A stretch of 14,397 nt of DNA, taken from positions 1 through 14,397 of the forward strand of contig CAYSES010000015.1 of the NCBI GenBank assembly GCA_964430085.1. The letters are read 5' to 3'. Position numbers and translations under genes: made by a program. Below, piece after piece: positions 6,651-12,835 of the stretch. The first letter of the stretch is position 1. The number at the start of each line of letters is the position of its first letter. Below the pieces are notes generated by a model that had not been told where the DNA came from, searched no databases, and saw only the letters and a list, made by a program, of their open reading frames with translations. This DNA is from RBG-13-33-26 sp964430085 (GTDB taxonomy: Archaea; Nanobdellota; Nanobdellia; Pacearchaeales; GW2011-AR1).

Positions 6651-7371
6651 CTTTCCCAAAATTATAAACTTCTTTTTCTCCAACCACATAAACATCAAAG
6701 TTAAATAAATCCTTTTTTGGGATTATTGAAAAACCGTCTTCGTATTCATAATCAATGCTATTCACTGTTGTGCCTTCTATTGTTGAAAGAAAACTTGGAA
6801 GGATTATTACTTGTTTTTGTTTAAATTTGCCTACAAGAAAACATTTGTATTTTTCTTTTTTTATTCCAGGATTGTCTGACAGCATTATTGAGGGATGGAT
6901 ATGCCCCATAACTATTGTTTTAATTTTTTTATCCAAAATTTCGGGGAATAGCTTGTGACCATGGGTAAATACTATGCCATCCTGTATAGAATAATCTATA
7001 AGTCTATCACTGAATGAATAATCAATTGTATCATGATTTCCTTTTATTAGAATGATGTCTTTGTTTTTTATGTAACTTGTTAAAAATCTGAGGAAATCAT
7101 TAAAATAATTTTTTTCTTTCCATTCATATGAAAAAGAATGTTTTATATCTCCTATAAAAACTAATTTGTTAACTTTGAGATTTTTTTCCTTAATCTTTTC
7201 AAATATTGTTTTAAATTCTTTTTTCATTTCTTCAATTTGGATTTCAGGAATTAAAACTCCTGACTGCTGCAGCTGATATTCATATCCAATATGTAGATCT
7301 CCGATTGCCAAAATTCCCTGTTCAGGAAAAAATAATGCTTTTCCAATAAAGATAAAATCCTGTTTTTCCAT
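6634..7371 (-). CDS. SbcD-related archaeal metallophosphoesterase
   Basis: This 245-residue protein belongs to the calcineurin-like phosphoesterases. The five metal-binding blocks are present in order: G-D-L-H-I-G-Y (about 24-30), G-D-I-K-H-S (about 73-78), G-N-H-D (about 109-112), T-H-G-H (about 133-136) and G-H-I-H-P (about 150-154). The G-D-x-K-H-S form of the second block is typical of the small archaeal SbcD-related family and of ligase-associated phosphoesterases. The frame stays open further upstream, but the ATG at 7371 is chosen because the extension would run into the divergent tRNA-Ser and a TATA element is well placed for 7371. Its substrate is unknown; nuclease or phosphodiesterase activity is inferred from the family. 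Confidence 0.88.
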   Translation of the reverse strand: MEKQDFIFIGKALFFPEQGILAIGDLHIGYEYQLQQSGVLIPEIQIEEMKKEFKTIFEKIKEKNLKVNKLVFIGDIKHSFSYEWKEKNYFNDFLRFLTSYIKNKDIILIKGNHDTIDYSFSDRLIDYSIQDGIVFTHGHKLFPEILDKKIKTIVMGHIHPSIMLSDNPGIKKEKYKCFLVGKFKQKQVIILPSFLSTIEGTTVNSIDYEYEDGFSIIPKKDLFNFDVYVVGEKEVYNFGKVKSLF

Positions 7372-7390
7372 TATTTTTAATAAAGAAAGA

Positions 7391-7401
7391 CATTTAAAAA
7401 A
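7391..7401. promoter_or_regulatory. Palindromic TATA element shared by phosphoesterase gene and tRNA-Ser
   Basis: TTTAAA at 7393-7398 lies almost exactly midway between the phosphoesterase ATG (7371, minus) and the first base of tRNA-Ser (7422, plus), about 24-27 nt from each. Both distances fit an archaeal TATA box. The purine-rich BRE-like stretch AAAGAAAGAC lies on the tRNA-facing upstream side, which suggests the tRNA direction is stronger. Confidence 0.5.
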
Positions 7402-7421
7402 GTGATTAATTGAGAAAATAG

Positions 7422-7502
7422 GCCCGTATCGCATAAGGGTATTGCACAAGATTGGAAATCTTGGTCCGAAAGGGCATCCAGGTTCGAGTCCTGGTGCGGG
7501 CG
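7422..7502 (+). tRNA. tRNA-Ser (anticodon GGA)
   Basis: This is a class II tRNA of 81 nt. The acceptor is GCCCGTA (7422-7428) with TGCGGGC (7495-7501) and discriminator G7502. The anticodon stem CAAGA/TCTTG (7447-7451, 7459-7463) encloses TTGGAAA with anticodon GGA at 7454-7456. The long variable arm GTCC-GAAA-GGGC (7464-7475) is as expected for serine. The T-arm CCAGG-TTCGAGT-CCTGG is perfect. No intron and no encoded CCA are present. T-runs at 7503-7506 and 7512-7516 may serve termination. Confidence 0.96.
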
Positions 7503-7514
7503 TTTTATGTCTTT

Positions 7515-8054
7515 TTAGTAATAATTTATATTTATATTTTCTTCACTTTTTCCAGTGATTATACAGTCAGAAATTAAGTCTTTTGTTATTTCATCTTTAA
7601 TTGCCAGTTTTACTTTAGTAATTTTATAACCTTCTAATACATTTCCTTTTGGAATCCCTTGTTTTTCTCCCTTGTCATTTTCAATGACACCATTCATTTC
7701 ATCCCAACCATTTATTTGTTTATTGAATTCTTCCAGCGCATCGGGATCAAAAAAAGCAATACTTATAACCCCACACATCATTTTAGTAGTAAATGGGGTT
7801 AAGTCAACTAAGTCTGTATGTATTTTTTCAGAATCAACATAAAAAGACATATCAATATTTGCCGTTTTGTCCATATTGTTCTTTGTAATTGTTATAGAAG
7901 CATTATTATTAGAAAATTTTATTATCTGTATCGGCGAAATTTTTTCTCCAATTTTGCTATGTGCAAATAAAGTTGAACTAATAAATATAAGAAAAATCAG
8001 GATGATCAATCCAACCCCCCCAAATAAAATTACTTTTTGTATTTTCTTTTTCAT
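7515..8054 (-). CDS. Membrane-anchored extracytoplasmic protein, unknown function
   Basis: The 179-residue product begins with a basic cap and one hydrophobic helix (residues about 8-30), a signal anchor or uncleaved signal peptide. The rest (31-179) is a soluble, strand-rich domain with motifs such as N-N-A-S-I-T-I-T and A-N-I-D-M-S-F-Y-V, probably outside the cell. It has two well separated cysteines, and no catalytic motif or known family is recognised. The ATG directly follows the stop of the DUF4429-like gene with zero spacing (TAAATG), so the two are co-translated and probably work together. Its stop lies 13 nt from the 3' end of tRNA-Ser on the opposite strand. Confidence 0.72.
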   Translation of the reverse strand: MKKKIQKVILFGGVGLIILIFLIFISSTLFAHSKIGEKISPIQIIKFSNNNASITITKNNMDKTANIDMSFYVDSEKIHTDLVDLTPFTTKMMCGVISIAFFDPDALEEFNKQINGWDEMNGVIENDKGEKQGIPKGNVLEGYKITKVKLAIKDEITKDLISDCIITGKSEENININYY

Positions 8055-8381
8055 TTAGTAAATCTTCTCCTCTATAAAATTTCTAATTTTCTCAAAGTTG
8101 GGCTGTTGTTTCTTGCGGAACATTATTGTATTCTCATCATGAGTAGCTCCCACTAATGCACTCTTAGTTTCTTGTCCCCCAATAAAACTGAATTGAATGA
8201 ATCCATTTGTAAATATCCCGCAATGTTTAAACTGCACAGCAGAAATTTGTTTTATTGCTATTCTTTTATTTCCCTTAAGTCCTTGCGTTGCAAAAGCCAT
8301 GAATCCTTTCCTAACAATTTCTATAAATTTGTCGTTTACAATTAAACTTCCATTTATCCCCTTGGCTGTTAATTCTTCCAT
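8055..8381 (-). CDS. DUF4429-like (PH-like) small protein
   Basis: The 108-residue protein matches the pattern of DUF4429 / bacterial PH-like domains: an N-terminal strand with K-G-I-N-G-S-L-I-V (about 7-15), a second strand I-E-I-V-R-K-G-F-M-A-F (about 20-30), then K-R-I-A-I-K-Q-I-S-A-V-Q-F-K (about 39-52), G-F-I-Q-F-S-F-I-G-G (about 60-69) and the D-E-N-T-I-M-F block (about 82-88). Such domains often precede a SHOCT motif; none is present, and the protein ends after a C-terminal helix. The function of the family is unknown. The start codon lies only 9 nt from the assembly gap, so the promoter, or a longer N-terminus, could lie in missing sequence. It is coupled to the downstream membrane protein gene. 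Confidence 0.78.
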   Translation of the reverse strand: MEELTAKGINGSLIVNDKFIEIVRKGFMAFATQGLKGNKRIAIKQISAVQFKHCGIFTNGFIQFSFIGGQETKSALVGATHDENTIMFRKKQQPNFEKIRNFIEEKIY

Positions 8382-8390
8382 TTTTTATGT

Positions 8391-8490
8391 NNNNNNNNNN
8401 NNNNNNNNNNNNNNNNNNNNNNNNNNNNNNNNNNNNNNNNNNNNNNNNNNNNNNNNNNNNNNNNNNNNNNNNNNNNNNNNNNNNNNNNNN
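8391..8490. other. Assembly gap of 100 Ns
   Basis: Exactly 100 consecutive N characters, the conventional placeholder for a scaffold gap of unknown size. Gene adjacency and the true distance between the DUF4429-like gene and the winged-helix gene are not shown by sequence. Confidence 0.99.
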
Positions 8491-8498
8491 CAGTGTAA

Positions 8499-8508
8499 AT
8501 CTTTTTAT
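8499..8508 (+). promoter_or_regulatory. TATA box of the winged-helix gene
   Basis: TCTTTTTATA is centred about 26 nt upstream of the ATG at 8530, so the transcript would begin at or next to the start codon. No Shine-Dalgarno sequence precedes the ATG. Confidence 0.5.
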
Positions 8509-8529
8509 ACTGATACTACACTTCTTATA

Positions 8530-8787
8530 ATGCCAGAGTCATACAAAGATTATTCTTGGATTCTTAAGGGAAAACAAAGGAGGAAAATTCTAAAGGTTAT
8601 GGATAAACCAATGATCCCTACTCAAATCAAAGAAAAAACTAATTTAAGCCTTAATAATGTAAGTGATATTCTTAGAGAGTTTAGGAAAAGGAAAGTAGCA
8701 AAATGCCTTAATCCAAAAGAAAAAACCGGAAGACTTTATGAACTTACAAACAAGGGAAAGAAATTAAAAAAGCAAATAGAAGATTAA
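8530..8787 (+). CDS. Small winged-helix DNA-binding protein
   Basis: The 85-residue product is the size of a single winged helix-turn-helix domain. Residues about 16-26 form helix 1 (Q-R-R-K-I-L-K-V-M). T-Q-I-K-E-K-T-N-L-S-L-N-N-V-S-D-I-L-R-E-F (31-51) is the HTH with its recognition helix, and the wing follows as K-T-G-R-L-Y-E-L-T-N-K-G-K (65-77), an arrangement common in archaeal MarR/ArsR-like regulators. The E-L-T-N-K-G-K-x-L ending is typical. There is no sensor domain, so it may act as a simple or dimeric regulator. The start is chosen from the TATA spacing, since an open frame further upstream only runs into the assembly gap. Its 3' end overlaps radC by 4 bp tail-to-tail. The target is unknown. 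Confidence 0.85.
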   Translation: MPESYKDYSWILKGKQRRKILKVMDKPMIPTQIKEKTNLSLNNVSDILREFRKRKVAKCLNPKEKTGRLYELTNKGKKLKKQIED

Positions 8788-9455
8788 ATCAAATTTTTTT
8801 CCTTAAAACTAAAATATTTTTTATCCCCAATGATTATGTGGTCTATTACAGGGATCTTCATTATCTCAGCTGCTTTTAATATTTCCTGTGTCGCTTCTAT
8901 GTCTGACATGCTAGGATTTGGATCTCCTGAAGGATGATTGTGAATCAAGATTATTGAATTGGCATTTTCTTCTAAAGCAATTTTAAAAATTTCTCTTTGA
9001 TTAATTAAAGATTCATTAAGAGAGCCAGTAAAAATTGTCTTATCTTTCATCATCCTGTTTCTTGAATCGAGGAAAATAACCTTAAGATTTTCTTGTTTTA
9101 ATGAACTCATTTCAGCAATAAAAAGCTTAACTAATTCCTTGGCATTTTTTATAGATAATTTTTTATCTTCTTTAAACGAAAAAATTCTTCTACCAAGTTC
9201 AAAGCAAGCAGCAATTTGACAAGATTTTGCTGTTCCAATCCCCGCCTCTTTAGATAATTTTGATATACTTGCCCTTGACAGTGATTTTATATTATATTTT
9301 TCAAGAATTTTATTTGAAAGAGCAAGGACATTATCTTTTTTATTGCCTGTTCCAAGGATTATGGCAAGTAATTCTGAATTTGTTAAGACTTTAGGGCCAT
9401 GCTTAATTAATTTTTCTCTTGGTCGTTCTTCTGATGGAAGGGCTTTTAATTTCAT
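8784..9455 (-). CDS. radC: RadC / UPF0758 JAMM-domain protein
   Basis: The 223-residue protein has the full RadC layout. The N-terminal helical domain (1-90) starts with the family sequence L-P-S-E-E-R-P-R-E-K-L and includes an HhH-like A-G-I-G-T-A-K-S-C-Q (71-80). The C-terminal MPN/JAMM domain (about 103-223) has the metal motif H-N-H-P-S-G-D-P-x-P-S-x-x-D (172-185) and a conserved Glu at 122. Length is normal for the family. JAMM domains are zinc-dependent, and the link of RadC to DNA repair is doubtful in bacteria, so its true activity is uncertain. The family is mainly bacterial but occurs in some archaea. It diverges from tRNA-Arg. Confidence 0.93.
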   Translation of the reverse strand: MKLKALPSEERPREKLIKHGPKVLTNSELLAIILGTGNKKDNVLALSNKILEKYNIKSLSRASISKLSKEAGIGTAKSCQIAACFELGRRIFSFKEDKKLSIKNAKELVKLFIAEMSSLKQENLKVIFLDSRNRMMKDKTIFTGSLNESLINQREIFKIALEENANSIILIHNHPSGDPNPSMSDIEATQEILKAAEIMKIPVIDHIIIGDKKYFSFKEKNLI

Positions 9456-9504
9456 AATTCGGAGAATAATTATTGATTTAATAATTTATGTTTACTAAAA
9501 GGAA

Positions 9505-9515
9505 ATTTTTTATAA
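9505..9515 (+). promoter_or_regulatory. TATA box of tRNA-Arg
   Basis: The T-rich TTTTTTATAAT-like stretch lies about 22-32 nt before the first base of tRNA-Arg (9537), with purine-rich AAAAGGAAA upstream resembling a BRE. Confidence 0.5.
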
Positions 9516-9536
9516 TTCAAAAATAACTAACATTGT

Positions 9537-9610
9537 GCCCTTGTAGTTCAGTCTGGATAGAACGCGAGCTTGCGGAGCTTGTAACCGAGGTTCAAATCCT
9601 CGCAGGGGCA
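9537..9610 (+). tRNA. tRNA-Arg (anticodon GCG)
   Basis: A 74-nt cloverleaf. The acceptor is GCCCTTG (9537-9543) with CAGGGGC (9603-9609) and discriminator A9610. The D-stem GTTC/GAAC is 9546-9549 and 9560-9563. The anticodon stem CGAGC/GCTTG (9565-9569, 9577-9581) encloses TTGCGGA with anticodon GCG at 9572-9574, reading CGY arginine codons. The T-arm is CGAGG-TTCAAAT-CCTCG (9586-9602). No intron and no encoded CCA are present. Archaea keep G34 in this tRNA, unlike the inosine form of bacteria. Confidence 0.95.
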
Positions 9611-9671
9611 TTTAATAAAATTTAAAAATATATAATGATTAATATATTTTACAGTATATAAAGGAGGAAAA

Positions 9672-9863
9672 ATGGCGAGAAAGGGAATGATGATGGGGCA
9701 CATGCATAAATGCAAGGGTATCTCAATGATTGTTCTTGGTCTGCTAGTAATAGGAAATGTTTATTGGCAAGTTGTAGACTGGGGAACTTTCATCGGTGGA
9801 ATTTTAGTACTTGCAGGATTCATGAAATTAGTTATGCCCCATAAGGGAATGATGAAGTATTAA
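9672..9863 (+). CDS. Small Met/His-rich two-helix membrane protein
   Basis: The 63-residue product has two hydrophobic helices, about residues 16-33 and 37-54, joined by a short turn. Both ends are short and rich in possible metal ligands: M-M-M-G-H-M-H-K-C (6-14) at the N-terminus and P-H-K-G-M-M (56-61) at the C-terminus, with ten methionines and three histidines in all. Methionine/histidine clusters of this kind often bind copper, which is inference here. A strong Shine-Dalgarno GGAGG (9663-9667) lies 4 nt before the ATG, unlike most genes in the window, suggesting a leadered and well-translated mRNA. No known family is recognised. Its stop lies 2 nt from the lhr stop on the opposite strand. 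Confidence 0.8.
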   Translation: MARKGMMMGHMHKCKGISMIVLGLLVIGNVYWQVVDWGTFIGGILVLAGFMKLVMPHKGMMKY

Positions 9864-9865
9864 AT

Positions 9866-12439
9866 TTATTTTACTTTTTTCATATGCAGTTCATGCATTC
9901 TTTTTAAGAATGCTTGTTTATCCTCAATGCGAATTAGGTCACTTTGACCCTGCATAATTATCCCAAGCGCAAAGGGTGAAGGCAATGGTGTTTCACGAAT
10001 TCTTAATTTTATTCTTCCTTCTTTAATCCATTGCAAAACAAGCTTTGCATTTTGAATGTCCATTAAATCTTCAAGGACCTCTCTTCTGGCTTCTCTTAGA
10101 ATAGGAAATTCAGAAGATATTTTTTTTACTGAATGTAATAAAAAGTGTGATTTCATTTGCTGTTTTCCTACTGTTTTTTTCTTTCCCCTGTAATTTCTTA
10201 GAATCATTAATGCTCTTGTTGAACAATGCCTGAATCTTCTTGCCAGAACATCTGTTTTTTCTATTGCTTCTTTCAAAATTTCTTCAAGATTTTCTGGATT
10301 GAGAAATTTCATAACTTTTTCTATATTCATTTTTTCTCCTGCAATATAAAAACTATTATCATTTATTCCAAGTTCAATATCCCTTCCTCCTGATCTTCCT
10401 AATAAAAAACCAATTGCCCTTGATAATGCATCATTAACCCTTCTTCCGTACATTGAATGAAAAATTAAATAATGTTTTTGTGAATTGTATCTTTCAACTA
10501 AAAGTGTTCCTGAATTCGGGATTTCAAGAAAATTATATTGCTCATTAAAATAGTTATAAATTGTTTCTGCCCCCACTTGACTGACATAAAGAGTTTCTTT
10601 AATTGTTTTTATTATCTCTGATTTCTTTGCTTTCTTCTTGAATTTTTCATTCATCAAACTTCTGAATTTGTTTATTTCCATAGCAGAATCAAAACTTAAG
10701 GGAAGCATTTCAGAAAACCAGGAAGGAATTGTCGGAGACCTGTCAATTGCTCCTTTTACATAAACATTCATTCCCCTTGTATACAAATACAGGTATTTTT
10801 TTCCTCCGAGAACAAAAACATCTCCTTTCTTCATCCTTTCCAAAAAACCTTCATCAATTGCTCCAACAGGCTCTCCTGATGGAGAGAGTTTAACTGTTAT
10901 GAATGATTCTTCAGGAATTGTTCCTATATTTGTTAAATACAAAACCCTTGCTAATTTTCCTCTCTTTCCAATTTGCTTGGTTTTTGAATCATACCATATC
11001 TTTCCATAAACATTATTTTTTTCCAGAGCATAATCTCCTGCAAGATAAGAAACAACATCAAAGAAATCATTTCTTGAAAGAGTTGAATAACAGTAACTTC
11101 TTCTTATTAAAGAGAATAATTCATCAACCTCCCAAACTTTGTATATAGCCATTCCAAACATCTGTTGACTTAGAACATCAAGGCAATTTTTTGGAAAATA
11201 AATCTTGTTTATTTTTTTCTCTATCATTTCCTTTTGAATAACTGAACATTCAACAGAATCATCTCTGTCCAACACAATGAATCTTCCTTTTGCAGTTTCG
11301 TGAAGCTTATGGCCTGCTCTTCCTAATCTTTGTAATGCCCTTGCACTGCTTTTAGGACTGCCTAACATAATAACTAAATCAATATATCCAATATCTATTC
11401 CAAGCTCAAGACTTGTAGAACAAACAACAACTCTCAGTTTCCCGTCTCTCAACTTTTCTTCAATATCAAATCTATGACTCTTGCTTAATGAAGAATGGTG
11501 TGCAGCGATATTATCATCTCCATATTCTGTAGGAAATTTTTCTTTTAGATGGTTTACAACTCTTTCTGTTGCAGAACGAGTGTTTGTAAATATCAATGTT
11601 GTTTTATGCTCTTTAATCAAAGAATCAATTAAATTATACATACTTGTTCCGAAGTTTTCTTCATTGATCAAATCTCCGACACTCAAAACTTCCACATCAA
11701 GTTTTTTATTGAGTTTTACTTCTGCTATGAATACTTCCCTGTCTTCATCTATCCCAACGAGAAATTTCGCAACTTCATCTAAAGGAGCTATTGTTGCGCT
11801 AAGACCTATTTTTACAGGCCAAATATTGCTTACTTCATTTAATCTCTCTAAAGTTATACTAAGATAAACTCCTCTTTTATTGTCTAATGCGTGAATTTCG
11901 TCAATGATACAAAACTCAACTGCTCTTAAATAATCAACAAATTTTTTAGAGGTTAAAAGAATTGCAAGAGATTCAGGCGTTGTTACAAGTATATGTGGGG
12001 GATGTTTTGCCATTTTTGCTCTTTCTGCAGTAGTTGTATCTCCTGTTCTTAGACCGACTCTTATTTTTTGGAGCTTTATCTTCTTTTTTTCTGCTAATTT
12101 ATAAATTTCATTTAGGGGTTCTATCAAGTTTTTATGGATATCATTACTCAATGCTTTTAATGGAGAAGTATAAATTGCATAAACCATCTCTTCTAGTTGG
12201 TTTTTCTCTGCGAGCATAACAAGATAGTTAAGTATTGAAAGAAAAGCTGTCAGAGTTTTACTGCTTCCTGTGGGAGCAGATATTAAGATATTTTTCCTTT
12301 CCCAGACATTTAAGACACCATATCTTTGAGTAATGGAGAACTCCTTAAACCGTGAAAAAAACCATTCGCTGACTAAGGGGTGTAAAACTGCTTTAACGTC
12401 TTTTACATTTCTTTCTTGAGCTTGGAATATTTTTGTCAT
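9866..12439 (-). CDS. lhr: Lhr-family superfamily 2 ATP-dependent helicase
   Basis: The 857-residue length fits the Lhr-core helicases of archaea, 3'-5' enzymes acting on DNA or RNA-DNA hybrids and linked to repair. Motifs in order: Q-motif-like F-S-I-T-Q-R-Y (35-41); Walker A as A-P-T-G-S-S-K-T (55-62); T-S-P-L-K-A-L (91-97); T-T-P-E-S-L (153-158); D-E-I-H (180-183); S-A-T (214-216); T-L-I-F-T-N-T-R (281-288); motif V around T-S-L-E-L-G-I-D-I (342-350); motif VI Q-R-L-G-R-A-G-H (370-377). The remaining half is the winged-helix and Lhr C-terminal core. The residue before the Walker A lysine is Ser (AGT) where Gly is usual. It diverges from the ArsR-family gene and appears to share a TATA box with it. 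Confidence 0.93.
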   Translation of the reverse strand: MTKIFQAQERNVKDVKAVLHPLVSEWFFSRFKEFSITQRYGVLNVWERKNILISAPTGSSKTLTAFLSILNYLVMLAEKNQLEEMVYAIYTSPLKALSNDIHKNLIEPLNEIYKLAEKKKIKLQKIRVGLRTGDTTTAERAKMAKHPPHILVTTPESLAILLTSKKFVDYLRAVEFCIIDEIHALDNKRGVYLSITLERLNEVSNIWPVKIGLSATIAPLDEVAKFLVGIDEDREVFIAEVKLNKKLDVEVLSVGDLINEENFGTSMYNLIDSLIKEHKTTLIFTNTRSATERVVNHLKEKFPTEYGDDNIAAHHSSLSKSHRFDIEEKLRDGKLRVVVCSTSLELGIDIGYIDLVIMLGSPKSSARALQRLGRAGHKLHETAKGRFIVLDRDDSVECSVIQKEMIEKKINKIYFPKNCLDVLSQQMFGMAIYKVWEVDELFSLIRRSYCYSTLSRNDFFDVVSYLAGDYALEKNNVYGKIWYDSKTKQIGKRGKLARVLYLTNIGTIPEESFITVKLSPSGEPVGAIDEGFLERMKKGDVFVLGGKKYLYLYTRGMNVYVKGAIDRSPTIPSWFSEMLPLSFDSAMEINKFRSLMNEKFKKKAKKSEIIKTIKETLYVSQVGAETIYNYFNEQYNFLEIPNSGTLLVERYNSQKHYLIFHSMYGRRVNDALSRAIGFLLGRSGGRDIELGINDNSFYIAGEKMNIEKVMKFLNPENLEEILKEAIEKTDVLARRFRHCSTRALMILRNYRGKKKTVGKQQMKSHFLLHSVKKISSEFPILREARREVLEDLMDIQNAKLVLQWIKEGRIKLRIRETPLPSPFALGIIMQGQSDLIRIEDKQAFLKRMHELHMKKVK

Positions 12440-12464
12440 CTTAATGTAGGAGTGATACTAAAAG

Positions 12465-12472
12465 TTTATAAA
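12465..12472. promoter_or_regulatory. Palindromic TATA box shared by lhr and the arsR-like gene
   Basis: TTTATAAA is its own reverse complement. It is centred about 26 nt from the arsR-like ATG at 12494 and about 30 nt from the lhr ATG at 12439. The BRE-like purine run AAAAG (12460-12464) faces the arsR direction, so that side is predicted to be stronger. No other good TATA candidate was seen in this 54-nt divergent gap. Confidence 0.6.
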
Positions 12473-12475
12473 TCT

Positions 12476-12495
12476 ATATGAAATATGATTCATAT
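12476..12495. promoter_or_regulatory. ArsR/SmtB-type operator, ATATGAA-N6-TTCATAT
   Basis: A perfect 7-bp inverted repeat with a 6-nt spacer. Its core TGAA-N6-TTCA (12479-12492) is the well-known consensus half-site pair of ArsR/SmtB-family repressors. It lies 3 bp downstream of the TATA box and covers the predicted transcription start, so a bound repressor would block initiation. It sits at the 5' end of an ArsR-family gene, which argues for autoregulation. Confidence 0.8.
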
Positions 12496-12835
12496 GAATA
12501 AAAGAGCATGTAAATTTAATCCTTACATGAATCATAATAGTTATAATGTTTTCTTTATGAATCTTGCGAATCCGCTAAAAATTGGAATAATTCTCTCTTT
12601 AAGGAAAAAAGACAAATGTGTTAATGATATCATCAAAGAATTAAACGTTGAACAAAGCAAAGTATCTCATGCTTTAAAGACATTAAAGAATTGCAACATA
12701 GTTGATTTCAAGCAAAATGGGAAAGAGAGAGAATATTACTTAAACAAAGATACAATTCTCCCAATGCTTGATCTAATTGACAGACATGCAATAATCCATT
12801 GTAAAGGTAAATGCTGCATGGAGGATAGAAAATGA
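12494..12835 (+). CDS. ArsR/SmtB-family transcriptional regulator with Cys/His clusters
   Basis: A 113-residue winged-helix repressor. N-P-L-K-I-G-I-I-L-S-L (26-36) is helix 1-2, K-C-V-N-D-I-I-K-E-L-N-V (41-52) the first HTH helix, E-Q-S-K-V-S-H-A-L-K-T-L (53-64) the recognition helix, and residues 71-84 the wing. In place of the classic E-L-C-V-C-D metal site it has D-K-C-V-N-D (one Cys). The C-terminal helix carries D96, H98 and H102, then C103, C107 and C108; Cys6 lies near the N-terminus. Metal, persulfide or thiol sensing are all possible. The ATG at 12494 is preferred to the one at 12485 because the TATA box then fits a leaderless mRNA. Its stop overlaps the cysteine desulfurase ATG (ATGA). 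Confidence 0.9.
   Translation: MNKRACKFNPYMNHNSYNVFFMNLANPLKIGIILSLRKKDKCVNDIIKELNVEQSKVSHALKTLKNCNIVDFKQNGKEREYYLNKDTILPMLDLIDRHAIIHCKGKCCMEDRK

Noticed and set aside
7372..7449. Upstream extension of the phosphoesterase frame
   Set aside because: Runs into the tRNA-Ser gene on the other strand; the domain begins right after the ATG at 7371.
8197..8529. Plus-strand frame reading through the N gap into the winged-helix gene
   Set aside because: An artefact of Ns bridging an antisense frame of the DUF4429-like gene; the real gene starts at 8530.
11481..11867. 128-codon plus-strand frame within lhr
   Set aside because: Antisense to conserved helicase motifs; Ser/Leu/Thr-rich product with no recognisable domain.
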